Shown: positions 7,971 to 14,709 of the stretch, in pieces
Position numbering within the stretch: position 1 is the stretch's first letter
How the letters are laid out: the number at the start of each line of letters is the position of its first letter
Source of the DNA: JAXHUE01 sp034189655
Lineage (GTDB): Bacteria > Chloroflexota > Dehalococcoidia > E44-bin15
Reading direction: 5' to 3'
DNA length: 35,079 nucleotides
NCBI GenBank assembly: GCA_034189655.1
Contig: JAXHUE010000020.1
Span: 1-35,079, forward strand
The notes under the pieces: generated by a model
Seen by the model: only the letters and a program-made list of their open reading frames with translations
What the model was told of the DNA's origin: nothing
Databases searched by the model: none
Translations under genes and position numbers: made by a program

Positions 7971-8818
7971 GGCGTACCGGCATCTTCCTGCACTACCAGG
8001 AGGGGGAGCGGCTGCGCGACTTCCCCCAGGCGCTCGACGGCATACTGGACAGAGACAACGTATTCCTCTACGATGCCCTCTACCCCTTGAAGCCCCCTTC
8101 TCCCTTCGACCTGGAGCCCATCCCCCTGGAGTTCATCCACCGCGTCCACGAGAGGGGCATGGTGGAGCGGGTGCGGCAGAGCGGTGCCTTCGACGGGGCG
8201 CTGTTCTCGGCGGCGGGCACGGTGGCGGCGGCGGTGAGGATATGGCGCGGCGACATCGATAATGCCTTCTGCTTCACCGGCTACGGGGACCACCACGCCG
8301 GCAGCCACTTCTTCGGCGGGGGCTGCTACTTGAACGGGGCCGCCATAGCCATCCGCGAGCTTCAGGCCAGCTTCCAGGCACGGCGCTTCGCCATCGTCGA
8401 TACCGACGCCCACCACGGCGACGGCACCTGGGAGCTCTTCGAGAAAGACCCCGATGTGCTCGATGTGTGCCTCTGCTCGGCGGGGGCCTACGAGGGGCAC
8501 AACAACGTGAACGTGACCGTCCCCTGGCGCACCGACGACGAGAGGTACCTGGCGCTGGTCAAGGAGCAGGTGGTGCCCCGGGTGCGGGCGTTCGCCCCTG
8601 AGGCCGTCTTCTGGAACTGGGGCTACGACGGCACCGCGGGCGAGTACGGCGACATGGGCCTCACCCCCGACGTACACGCCCGGATAGCCGCAGAGCTGAA
8701 AGGGGTCGCCGAGGAGGTCTGCCGCGGCCGCCTCATCGTCGTCCTCTGCGGGGGGAGCCGCCGCGACATGGCCCGCCGCTTAATCCCACAGGTCATACGG
8801 GTGCTCGCCGGCCTCTAG
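7967..8818 (+). CDS. Histone-deacetylase-like (AcuC/class II-type) zinc amidohydrolase
   Basis: The 283-residue protein has the signature of the arginase/deacetylase fold. The His pair is at 109-110 (GDHHAG). Metal-ligand segment DTDAHHGDG supplies Asp147 and His149, and the third ligand is Asp221 in NWGYDGTAGEYGD. Bacterial members remove acyl groups from protein lysines, polyamines or other small amines. It is shorter than typical AcuC (about 370 residues), mainly because the N-terminal part is compact. The start ATG overlaps the TGA of the upstream hydrolase by four bases, which fixes it and implies translational coupling. No regulator or polyamine gene is adjacent, so the acyl-amine substrate remains open. 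Confidence 0.85.
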   Translation: MRRTGIFLHYQEGERLRDFPQALDGILDRDNVFLYDALYPLKPPSPFDLEPIPLEFIHRVHERGMVERVRQSGAFDGALFSAAGTVAAAVRIWRGDIDNAFCFTGYGDHHAGSHFFGGGCYLNGAAIAIRELQASFQARRFAIVDTDAHHGDGTWELFEKDPDVLDVCLCSAGAYEGHNNVNVTVPWRTDDERYLALVKEQVVPRVRAFAPEAVFWNWGYDGTAGEYGDMGLTPDVHARIAAELKGVAEEVCRGRLIVVLCGGSRRDMARRLIPQVIRVLAGL

Positions 8819-8822
8819 CGCT

Positions 8823-8849
8823 GTGGGCCCCGCGTCTCGGGGTGCCCAC
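8823..8849. terminator. GC-rich hairpin between convergent genes
   Basis: GTGGGC (8823-8828) and CCCG pair with CGGG and GCCCAC (8844-8849) around a short loop, with one bulged base. It lies between the stops of the deacetylase gene and the convergent permease gene, where a terminator for both strands would be expected. Neither side has a good T-run, so termination efficiency is uncertain. Confidence 0.4.
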
Positions 8850-8889
8850 GTGCTCCACGGGCGACGATGAGGGGTGGTGGGGGGCCTCG

Positions 8890-10140
8890 CTACTCGTAGC
8901 GCAGCGCCTCTACCGGGTGCAGGCGGGCGGCGCGATAGGCGGGGTAGATGCCGAAGAAGAGGCCGATGGCCGCGGCCACCCCGATGGCGAGCAGCACGAT
9001 GTCGATCGTTATCACCGCGTGCACCGGGACCCCCTGCGTGGAGAGGATAAGCGAGAAGGCCAGGGAGAAGAGCCAGCCCAGTATCAGGCCCGCGATACCC
9101 CCAATGGTGCTCAGCAGCCCTGCCTCGAAGAGGAACTGGGTGAGGACGTCTCTCTGCCTGGCGCCGATGGCCTTGCGGATGCCGATCTCCCTGGTGCGCT
9201 CCCGCACCGAAACCAGCATGATGTTCATGATGCCGATGCCGCCCACGAGGAGGGAGATGGCGGCGATGGCCCCCAGGAACAGGGTGAGCATCCCCGTTAT
9301 CTGGCCCACGACGGAGAGGAGCTGCTCCATGCTGCTGATGGCGAAGTCGTTGTCGTCGTCCTCGCCCAGGCGGTGGCGCTCGCGCAGGAGCTGGGTGATC
9401 TGCTCCTCGGCCAGGTCCATCTGGCTCTCGTCGGCCACCTTGACCAGCAGCTCGTCGATGATGCGCTCACCCGTGGTGGTGCGCTCCATCGAGAGCCGGG
9501 ACTGGAACGTGGTGATGGGGACGATGATCATGTCGTCCTCACCGAGGAACCCGCCCCCCGACACCGACTGGAGCACTCCGACGACGCGGAACTTGTAGTT
9601 GCCGATCTTTACGAAGCTCCCTATAGGGTCTGCGTCGCCCACCAGGTTATCTTTGACCCTGCTGCCCAGCACCGCTACGTTGCGGTTGCCATCGACGTCC
9701 TGTCGGGTGATGAAGCTGCCCTGGGCGACGGGGAGGTCCTGCAGCTCGCCGTACTCAGAGGTGGCGCCCAGTATGAGGCCGGAGGCGTTTTCGCCGTTAT
9801 AGGAGACCTGGGTGAAGGTGATGACCACCGGCACTACCAGCTCCACCGAGGGCACCTCCCTGGCGATGGCCTCGGCGTCCTCGAGGGTGAGCGAGCCCGT
9901 GCTGATGGAGGCGTCCGGGGCGAACATGGCCTCGTAGGGTGTGCCCGGCCGCACGTCCAGGGTATCGCTCCCCATGCCGGCGATCTCGGAGACGATGCTG
10001 GCCTGGACACCTCTGCCCAGCGAGACCAGGGATATCACCGCTGCGATGCCGATGACGATGCCCAGTATGGTGAGCAGGGAGCGCAGCTTGTGAGTGGTGA
10101 GCCCCCTTATGGCTACGCGAAAGGCCTCAATGTAGCTCAT
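8890..10140 (-). CDS. MacB/FtsX-type ABC transporter permease
   Basis: The 416-residue membrane protein has the MacB layout. An N-terminal membrane helix (about residues 20-45, SLLTILGIVIGIAAVISLVSLG) is followed by a large extracytoplasmic MacB-PCD domain (about 50-280). Three C-terminal membrane helices of the FtsX domain complete it, with GIMNIMLVSVRERTREIGIRKA at the first of them. Such permeases do not pass substrate through the membrane; they drive mechanotransmission in export or release of antibiotics, lipoproteins or peptides. ATG at 10140 overlaps the end of the ATPase gene by four bases. It is the third gene of an adaptor-ATPase-permease operon. Confidence 0.92.
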   Translation of the reverse strand: MSYIEAFRVAIRGLTTHKLRSLLTILGIVIGIAAVISLVSLGRGVQASIVSEIAGMGSDTLDVRPGTPYEAMFAPDASISTGSLTLEDAEAIAREVPSVELVVPVVITFTQVSYNGENASGLILGATSEYGELQDLPVAQGSFITRQDVDGNRNVAVLGSRVKDNLVGDADPIGSFVKIGNYKFRVVGVLQSVSGGGFLGEDDMIIVPITTFQSRLSMERTTTGERIIDELLVKVADESQMDLAEEQITQLLRERHRLGEDDDNDFAISSMEQLLSVVGQITGMLTLFLGAIAAISLLVGGIGIMNIMLVSVRERTREIGIRKAIGARQRDVLTQFLFEAGLLSTIGGIAGLILGWLFSLAFSLILSTQGVPVHAVITIDIVLLAIGVAAAIGLFFGIYPAYRAARLHPVEALRYE

Positions 10141-10862
10141 TCCGTCTCGACCTGGCGGCTGGAAGCTTTTATTCGCTCTGTCACTGGCTCGTCGTTCACG
10201 ATCTTGCCGTCCCTCAAGTGGACGATGTGCCGGCAGTGGAGGGCGATATCGCGCTCGTGGGTCACCATGACGATGGTGACCCCTTCGTCGTTGAGCCGCT
10301 GGAAGATGGACATGATCTCCCCGCCGGCGCGGGTATCGAGGTTGCCCGTGGGCTCATCGGCCAGGATGATGGAGGGGTTGTTGACCATGGCGCGGGCGAT
10401 GGCCACCCGCTGCTGCTCGCCGCCTGAGAGCTCGCTGGGCTTGTGGTCGGCACGGCCGTGGAGCCCCACCTTGGACAGCATCTCCAGGGCCCGGGGCCGT
10501 CGCCCGGAGGCACCGGCGTAGAGCAGGGGGAGCTCGACGTTGGCCACGGCGCTGGTGCGGGGCAGGAGGTTGAAGGTCTGAAAGACGAAGCCTATCTTCT
10601 GGTTCCTTATGCCGGCGAGCTCGTCGTCGTTTAAGTGGCTCACCTCGATGCCATCGAGCGTGTAGGAGCCAGAGGTGGGCTGGTCGAGGCAGCCGATTAT
10701 GTTCATCAGCGTGGACTTCCCGGAGCCCGACGGCCCCATTATGGCCACCATCTCTCCCTGTGTGACCTGAAAGCTGACCCCGCACAGGGCATGGACCTCT
10801 ACGTCGCCCATGCGGTATGTCTTGGTGATATCGGTGATATCGATCATGCCCTCGCCCGTCAC
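10137..10862 (-). CDS. MacB/LolD-type ABC transporter ATP-binding protein
   Basis: The 241-residue ATPase has Walker A GPSGSGKST (about residues 44-52), signature LSGGEQQR, Walker B IILADEPTGNLD and the switch His in MVTHE, all intact. The TGNLD version of Walker B and the ALCGVSF N-terminus are typical of the MacB/LolD/FtsE group that partners FtsX-like permeases. The first possible start is GTG at 10862, which overlaps the adaptor's stop by one base; an alternative ATG lies at 10847 with little to choose between them. It energises the permease encoded immediately downstream. Confidence 0.93.
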   Translation of the reverse strand: MTGEGMIDITDITKTYRMGDVEVHALCGVSFQVTQGEMVAIMGPSGSGKSTLMNIIGCLDQPTSGSYTLDGIEVSHLNDDELAGIRNQKIGFVFQTFNLLPRTSAVANVELPLLYAGASGRRPRALEMLSKVGLHGRADHKPSELSGGEQQRVAIARAMVNNPSIILADEPTGNLDTRAGGEIMSIFQRLNDEGVTIVMVTHERDIALHCRHIVHLRDGKIVNDEPVTERIKASSRQVETE

Positions 10863-11926
10863 TACCTGACGAGCACCTTCTCCCCTTCTGAGAGGCCAAA
10901 GGTGATCTCGGTGTACTGGCCGTCGCTCAAGCCGGTCTGGACGATGCGCTCGACGGTGTCCTCATCGGTGACCACCTGGACCACGGTGTTGCCAGCGCTG
11001 GTTGAGAGCGCCCGGTTGGGCACCATCAGAACGTTCTCCGCGTGCCCGATGAAGATGTCGGCCACTGCAGAGAGGCCTTCCCTGAGCTCCAGGTCAGGCA
11101 CGGTATCGATGCCTATGGTCACGCTGTAGCTCACCACCCACTCCTGCTCCACCGGTATCAGGGCGACCTCGGTCACCGTGCCGGTGAACTCCATGCCGGG
11201 GAGGGCATCGATGGTTATGACGGCGCTCTGCCCCTTCTCGATGTAGAGGACGTCGAGCTCGTCGATGGTGGTCGTCATCTCGGCCTGGTTGGGGTCGACG
11301 ATGATGATCATGGTCTCGTTATCCGACGAACTGCCGCCGGTGAGGCCCTCGAGGTCGAACCCCGAAAGGCCTGACGGCAGGCTGAAATCGCTTCCCCCTG
11401 AACCTAGCTCGTCGCCCGCCTCAGCGCCTACGAAGATGACCTGGCCATCGAATGGGGCGGCGATGGTGGCCTTCTCCAGTGCCTCCTCGGCCTGCTCCAG
11501 GTTTATCTCGGCGATGGTCACCGCGTTCTCCAGGGCCTTCTCGTCCAGGTAGTAGTGGCCCGGTATCTGGCGGATGGTGTAGAGAGAGGTCTTGGCCGAC
11601 CACAGGCTGATCTCTGCCTGGTACACGGCGAGCTCAAGGTCTGTGGTATCGAGCCGCGCCAGCACGTCGCCCTCCGCTACGTAGTCGCCGACCTCGACGT
11701 TGACCTCTTCCACCGTGCCGCCGCTGCCGAAGGAGAGCTCCTCCCGGTTGCTCATCTGTATGTTGCCATAGGCGCTGATGATGACCGATATATCGCCTCG
11801 CTGCACCGTGGCCGTCTGCTCACCCCCAGCGGTGTTGCCGCCGCTCATCGCCTGGTATATCCCTACGCCTCCCACTATCACCACCAGGCCGACCGCTGCG
11901 AGAATTATGATGGTGCGCTTTCTCAT
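10862..11926 (-). CDS. MacA/HlyD-type periplasmic adaptor (membrane fusion protein)
   Basis: The 354-residue protein starts with a basic N-terminus and one hydrophobic helix (RTIIILAAVGLVVIVGGVG), a signal anchor or uncleaved signal. The biotinyl-lipoyl-like half motifs follow (VEEVNVEVGDYVAEGDVLARLD at about 74-94, and ATIAAPFDGQVIFVGAEAGDELG). Between them is an unusually short alpha-hairpin (about residues 100-150), then beta-barrel and membrane-proximal domains ending at LSEGEKVLVR. The Gly/Ser-rich stretch around 180-200 (LGSGGSDFSLPSGLSGFD) is an odd insertion in the lipoyl domain. No outer-membrane channel gene is adjacent, which fits a cell without a typical outer membrane or an unlinked partner. 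It is first in its operon. Confidence 0.9.
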   Translation of the reverse strand: MRKRTIIILAAVGLVVIVGGVGIYQAMSGGNTAGGEQTATVQRGDISVIISAYGNIQMSNREELSFGSGGTVEEVNVEVGDYVAEGDVLARLDTTDLELAVYQAEISLWSAKTSLYTIRQIPGHYYLDEKALENAVTIAEINLEQAEEALEKATIAAPFDGQVIFVGAEAGDELGSGGSDFSLPSGLSGFDLEGLTGGSSSDNETMIIIVDPNQAEMTTTIDELDVLYIEKGQSAVITIDALPGMEFTGTVTEVALIPVEQEWVVSYSVTIGIDTVPDLELREGLSAVADIFIGHAENVLMVPNRALSTSAGNTVVQVVTDEDTVERIVQTGLSDGQYTEITFGLSEGEKVLVR

Positions 11927-12074
11927 CGCTGCCCCCTATGATGTGACCCCTGGCTATTGTACGCTCGACGTGGCGTAGAGACCCCACCGGCGAGCCTGTA
12001 GCTGGACATGGTTAGGCACGACCTGTACGTATGGATGGGAGATAGCCCGGCCCAGTGAGATACCTTCGCCACTG

Positions 12075-12377
12075 CTACACCTGGACTTTGTTGTCGAGCA
12101 GGTGATGACCCTCGACAGAGGCCTCGTGGGTGCTCTTCAGCATCTGCTCATACTGGGATAGTAAGGTCATGGCGCTGGCCAGGAACTCGGTCACGAAATG
12201 CTCCTTGGTCAGAAGCAGCATGCGCCTGCCCTGGCCGCCAAATACAAGCAGCTTGGTGGCCGGTGTGACCTCCAGGTCACGGCGCGCCTCGGCGGGGATG
12301 ACTATCTGTCCCCGCTCCCCCACGGTTGCCACCCCGTAGAACTTGGGAGTCCCTTCCTCCAGGACGTTTTCCAGCAT
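12075..12377 (-). CDS. AbrB/SpoVT-type transcriptional regulator
   Basis: The 100-residue protein has a swapped-hairpin AbrB domain at about residues 12-48 (FYGVATVGERGQIVIPAEARRDLEV...), the standard DNA-binding half of AbrB and MazE-like proteins. A C-terminal helical tail of about 50 residues follows, probably for oligomerisation. No toxin gene is adjacent, so it is more likely a free-standing regulator than an antitoxin. GGAGGGG lies 5-11 bases before the ATG. Its promoter (12420-12448) carries a 7-7-7 inverted repeat over the -10 box, suggesting autoregulation. It is divergent from the metal-cofactor cluster starting at 12574 and could also influence that promoter. Confidence 0.85.
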   Translation of the reverse strand: MLENVLEEGTPKFYGVATVGERGQIVIPAEARRDLEVTPATKLLVFGGQGRRMLLLTKEHFVTEFLASAMTLLSQYEQMLKSTHEASVEGHHLLDNKVQV

Positions 12378-12408
12378 CGCGCCCCTCCGCAGGTCTAGTG
12401 CAAGTTAT

Positions 12409-12429
12409 ATGATATGACTAATATATCAT
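12409..12429. promoter_or_regulatory. Candidate operator over the -10 of the AbrB-like gene
   Basis: A perfect inverted repeat, ATGATAT, seven-base spacer GACTAAT, ATATCAT, covers the -10 box (12420-12425) and the expected start site of the minus-strand promoter. A protein bound here would block transcription. The AbrB-like product itself is the simplest candidate. Confidence 0.55.
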
Positions 12430-12448
12430 TTATTTCATTCAAGGTCAA
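12420..12448 (-). promoter_or_regulatory. Promoter of the AbrB-like gene
   Basis: Minus strand: TTGACC (12443-12448), 17-base spacer, TATATT (12420-12425). Start expected near 12413, giving a leader of about 35 bases with GGAGGGG before the ATG at 12377. Confidence 0.75.
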
Positions 12449-12466
12449 GCGGCGGCTGCGTACTCT

Positions 12467-12492
12467 CCAGCAGGGAGGCAATCCTCCGCTGG
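12467..12492. repeat. Hairpin between two divergent promoters
   Basis: CCAGC (12467-12471), a two-base bulge, GGAGG, loop CAAT, CCTCC and GCTGG (12488-12492) form a 10-bp stem. It abuts the -35 box of the rightward promoter at 12494. It is not part of either transcript, so it is either a DNA-level binding site or a leftover terminator. Confidence 0.5.
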
Positions 12493-12493
12493 C

Positions 12494-12522
12494 TTGACAT
12501 TTTACACCACTTGTTGTATTAT
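12494..12522 (+). promoter_or_regulatory. Strong promoter of the iron-sulfur/metal cofactor cluster
   Basis: TTGACA (12494-12499), 17-base spacer, TATTAT (12517-12522): a perfect -35 and a five-of-six -10. The start is expected near 12529, inside the palindrome at 12524-12545, with a leader of about 45 bases before the DUF134 gene. Confidence 0.85.
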
Positions 12523-12523
12523 G

Positions 12524-12545
12524 ATTATGAACCTATGTTCATAAT
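12524..12545. promoter_or_regulatory. Palindromic operator at the start site of the cluster
   Basis: ATTATGAAC, spacer CTAT, GTTCATAAT: a perfect 9+9 bp inverted repeat covering the predicted transcription start. Its position implies repression. TGAAC-N4-GTTCA resembles sites used by ArsR/SmtB-type metal repressors. Regulators at hand are the DUF134 and Fur-family proteins of the cluster and the AbrB-like protein next door; sequence alone does not say which binds. Confidence 0.7.
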
Positions 12546-12573
12546 ACACATGAGTGATGGTTGAGTAGATACC

Positions 12574-13056
12574 ATGCCAAGGCCGACGAAATGGCGCCGA
12601 GTAGCATACGTACCGGAGGTAACCTACTTCAAGCCGACAGGCATACCCCTGCGCGCGCTGGAGGAGGTGTGCCTCTGTGTCGAGGAGGCCGAGGCACTGC
12701 GCTTAAAGGACATAGAGGGCCTGGAGCAGGGGGAGTGCGCCGCCATGATGGACATCTCTCGTCCTACATTCCATCGGGTGCTGGCCGCGGCGCGGCAGAA
12801 GGTGTCCGACGCCCTGCTCAATGGCAAGGCCATCCGCATAGAGGGGGGCAATTTCCACATGGACCGGTACCGCTGGAAGTGCCTCCAGGGCCACGAGTGG
12901 GAGGTGCCCTTCGAGGCCATGGAGGCAGGGCCTCCGCCGGCGTGTCCCAGCTGCCACAGCGTGGAGATACGGCCGCTTCAGCCGCTCGCGGCAAATGTCG
13001 TCGGGGGGGGCCGCAGGGGTCGTCGCGGCGCTGGATGGCAGGGCGGCAGGCCATAG
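12574..13056 (+). CDS. DUF134 (UPF0251) family DNA-binding protein
   Basis: The 160-residue protein has the DUF134 core: MPRPTKWRRV at the N-terminus, CVEEAEALRLKDIEGLEQGECAAMMDISRPTFHRVLAAARQK at about residues 30-72 (a sigma-70-region-4-like helix-turn-helix), then LLNGKAIRIEGGN. After the core it carries an extra domain with KCLQGHEWEVPF and CPSCHS, probably a zinc ribbon, and a basic Gly/Arg tail. DUF134 genes commonly lie beside MinD/NifX-type Fe-S genes in anaerobes, and a regulatory role is assumed but unproven. ATG 12574 matches the family start, although no clear Shine-Dalgarno site precedes it. As first gene behind the palindromic promoter it is a natural candidate autoregulator of the cluster. 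Confidence 0.88.
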   Translation: MPRPTKWRRVAYVPEVTYFKPTGIPLRALEEVCLCVEEAEALRLKDIEGLEQGECAAMMDISRPTFHRVLAAARQKVSDALLNGKAIRIEGGNFHMDRYRWKCLQGHEWEVPFEAMEAGPPPACPSCHSVEIRPLQPLAANVVGGGRRGRRGAGWQGGRP

Positions 13057-13117
13057 GCCGGGCCCGAGAGGTGGCGCCACCAGGTGACGCACGCATGGAT
13101 GGCATTGGGGGTCTGTG

Positions 13118-13303
13118 ATGCAGGATAGAGCGAAAAAGGGAGCGGGGCTGGGTCAGCAGCGCATGGGTCGCGGGCAGAGCGGGACCAGCGTCTGCCGCTG
13201 CCCTCACTGCGGCCACACCGAGGCACATAAGAGGGGCGTTCCTTGCTCTCAGGTGGCCTGTCCCACGTGCGGCTCGCCCATGAGGGGCGAGCGCTGCGCC
13301 TGA
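13118..13303 (+). CDS. Small zinc-ribbon (seven-Cys) protein
   Basis: The 61-residue protein has a basic Gly/Gln-rich N-terminus followed by C26, C28, C31 (CRCPHCG), then GVPC43 and CPTC (C48, C51) and a last C60. The pattern CPxCG...RGxPCxxxxCPxCGxxM suggests a rubredoxin-like or zinc-ribbon knuckle. Similar small proteins are, to my knowledge, found beside DUF134 and NifX-like genes in anaerobes, with no defined role. ATG 13118 lies within a GTGATG; a GTG three bases earlier is equally possible. It lies 61 bases after the DUF134 gene on the same strand. Confidence 0.7.
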   Translation: MQDRAKKGAGLGQQRMGRGQSGTSVCRCPHCGHTEAHKRGVPCSQVACPTCGSPMRGERCA

Positions 13304-13345
13304 CATCAGGTGAGTGGGCACGATGCTGGGGAGGGAGAGAGGCCG

Positions 13346-13801
13346 ATGAGTACATACACGCAGATGCGCTCTACGCAGGGGCGGAGGCTTATCCTGGAGA
13401 TCATCGGAGAGGCCGAGGGACATCTCGATGCCAATGAGCTCTATAGAAGGGCTCGCCAGAGGCAACCTCGCATCAGCCTCTCCACGGTATATCGCAGCCT
13501 GAGGCTGTTCCGTGAGCTGGGACTGGTCGAAGAGCACCACCTGGACGGGGAGCGCCGCTACTGGGAGGCCAGCACTCGGAGCGGGCACCACCACATGGTG
13601 TGCCTGGGGTGTGGCCGGGTGGAGGAGTTCCGCTGCCCGCTCACGGAGACACTGAAGTCCAGAGTAGGTGCGGAGGAGGGCTTCGTGGTGACCGCGGCCG
13701 AGGTTCGCCTGCTGGGATACTGCGGCGACTGCCAGAGGGCGATGGCGGATGGCCAGGGCCGGGGGCCTGCACTTGAACGCACCGTGACGCAAGAGGGGTA
13801 G
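13346..13801 (+). CDS. Fur-family metal- or peroxide-responsive repressor
   Basis: The 151-residue protein has the Fur winged helix (about residues 10-75, with ISLSTVYRSLRLFRELGLV as recognition region). The metal-sensing segment SGHHHMVC (81-86) follows, then a structural zinc site made of C86/C89 (CLGC) and C126/C129 (CGDC). This is the Fur/PerR/Zur layout; which metal or oxidant is sensed cannot be decided. A longer frame starts at 13310, but GGGAGGGAGAGAGG immediately before ATG 13346 and the family length favour the shorter form. A Fur protein inside an Fe-S/metal gene cluster suggests the cluster answers to iron or oxidant status. Confidence 0.9.
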   Translation: MSTYTQMRSTQGRRLILEIIGEAEGHLDANELYRRARQRQPRISLSTVYRSLRLFRELGLVEEHHLDGERRYWEASTRSGHHHMVCLGCGRVEEFRCPLTETLKSRVGAEEGFVVTAAEVRLLGYCGDCQRAMADGQGRGPALERTVTQEG

Positions 13802-13804
13802 ACT

Positions 13805-14368
13805 ATGATCGAGATAGACAGGCGAAGGTGCAGCGGCTGCGGGCAGTGTGTCGAGTACTGCCCCCACGATGCCATATCACTTCGCGGGGGCATGGCCGTG
13901 GTCGACAGAGAGAGGTGCACAGAGTGTGGCCTGTGTCTAGAGGTGTGTAGCAGGGGTGCCATCTACGAGACCGCTGACCATGTGCCAGCGGTGGTGGCAT
14001 CCCGAAGCGATAGTGACCACAGTGAGGAGGTGAGTCAGATGCCGTTTGGAGGAGGAGCGTACTGGCGAGGAGGCTGGGGCGGTGGCCCTGGCGGTGGATG
14101 GGGTCGTGGCATGGGCATGGGTCGTGGCATGGGCATGGGTCGTGGCATGGGCATGGGCCGTGGCATGGGCATGGGCCGTGGCATGGGCATGGGCATGGGC
14201 CGTGGTAACCCGTATCCCTACTGCCGACGCTACCCCTGGCTGCCCAGGGGATGGTGGGGCTATGGCCCTGGGGCCCAGACGTGGGCGCCGTACGAGAACA
14301 CCGGCGTTGGCTGGGGGCCCTATGATGAGCCTCAGTACCGCCCGGCGTCCCGATGGCCGCGATGGTAG
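13805..14368 (+). CDS. 2[4Fe-4S] ferredoxin fused to a Gly-Met-Arg-repeat DUF5320-like tail
   Basis: The first ~60 residues are a bacterial ferredoxin with two complete cluster motifs (CSGCGQCVEYCPHD and CTECGLCLEVCSRG). A linker follows, then from Met79 a low-complexity region (MPFGGGAYWRGGW...) with five GMGMGR units, ending in a Trp/Tyr/Pro-rich segment. Total 187 residues. Within the frame, GAGGAGGTGAG at about 14024-14034 stands just before ATG 14039 (codon 79), exactly where a separate DUF5320-type protein would start, so two products (full length, and residues 79-187) are likely. The natural reading is a ferredoxin gene and a DUF5320 gene that have become one frame. The gene starts three bases after the Fur stop. 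Probable role: electron carrier or cofactor holder for the ATPases downstream. Confidence 0.85.
   Translation: MIEIDRRRCSGCGQCVEYCPHDAISLRGGMAVVDRERCTECGLCLEVCSRGAIYETADHVPAVVASRSDSDHSEEVSQMPFGGGAYWRGGWGGGPGGGWGRGMGMGRGMGMGRGMGMGRGMGMGRGMGMGMGRGNPYPYCRRYPWLPRGWWGYGPGAQTWAPYENTGVGWGPYDEPQYRPASRWPRW
14026..14041 (+). promoter_or_regulatory. Internal ribosome binding site and start within the ferredoxin-fusion frame
   Basis: GGAGGTGAG lies five to six bases before an in-frame ATG (14039-14041). The site is as good as any true start in the cluster. It would produce the 109-residue Gly-Met-Arg-rich protein without the ferredoxin domain. Confidence 0.55.
14104..14203 (+). repeat. 18-bp tandem repeat encoding GMGMGR units
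   Basis: Five near-identical copies of an 18-base unit (CGTGGCATGGGCATGGGY), the last with an extra GGCATG, encode repeated Arg-Gly-Met-Gly-Met-Gly. The copies differ mainly at one third-codon position (T or C), consistent with recent unit duplication. Confidence 0.9.
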
Positions 14369-14403
14369 TAGTGCGGGTGTAGCTTCAGAGAGGGGGTATC
14401 GAC

Positions 14404-14670
14404 ATGCCGTACGGGTATGGATTCAGGGGGTGGTCTCCGCCCTGGCCCTACGTGGGTCTGGGGAGAGGGGGGCTGCCCAGGTGCTGGTACTACGGCGCTG
14501 CGGCGCCGTCCTACTGGTACCCGGCAGTACAGCAGCAGTTTCCCTATGCCCCTTATGCCGCAGCGCCTCCCCCGGAGCAGGAGATTGAGATGCTGCGGGA
14601 GCAGGCGGCGGCCATGAAGGGACAACTGGATGAGATAGAGGCCAGGATAAGGGAGCTCACACAGGAATAG
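14404..14670 (+). CDS. DUF5320-like protein with C-terminal coiled coil
   Basis: The 88-residue protein is Gly/Tyr/Trp/Pro-rich in its first 55 residues (MPYGYGFRGWSPPWPYVGLG...) and ends in a charged helix (residues about 57-88, PEQEIEMLREQAAAMKG...) with heptad-like spacing, probably a coiled coil. This two-part design matches small DUF5320-type proteins found next to NifX and MinD-type genes; no activity is known. GAGAGGGGG lies before ATG 14404. The similar coiled tail on the next protein suggests the two associate through these helices. Confidence 0.75.
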   Translation: MPYGYGFRGWSPPWPYVGLGRGGLPRCWYYGAAAPSYWYPAVQQQFPYAPYAAAPPPEQEIEMLREQAAAMKGQLDEIEARIRELTQE

Positions 14671-14709
14671 AGAGATGCCGGACAACAAGGTCAGGCAGAG
14701 GGGAAGGCA

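Noticed and set aside
8842..10521. 559-codon open frame on the plus strand
   Set aside because: Antisense to the MacB-type permease and ATPase genes, which have complete motifs; the shadow has none.
12075..12377. Toxin-antitoxin antitoxin
   Set aside because: The AbrB fold occurs in antitoxins, but no toxin-sized gene is adjacent on the same strand, and the protein has a long helical tail and its own promoter.
14104..14203. Tandem repeat considered as a CRISPR-like array
   Set aside because: Units are contiguous without spacers, are 18 bases long and in frame, and encode a protein repeat.
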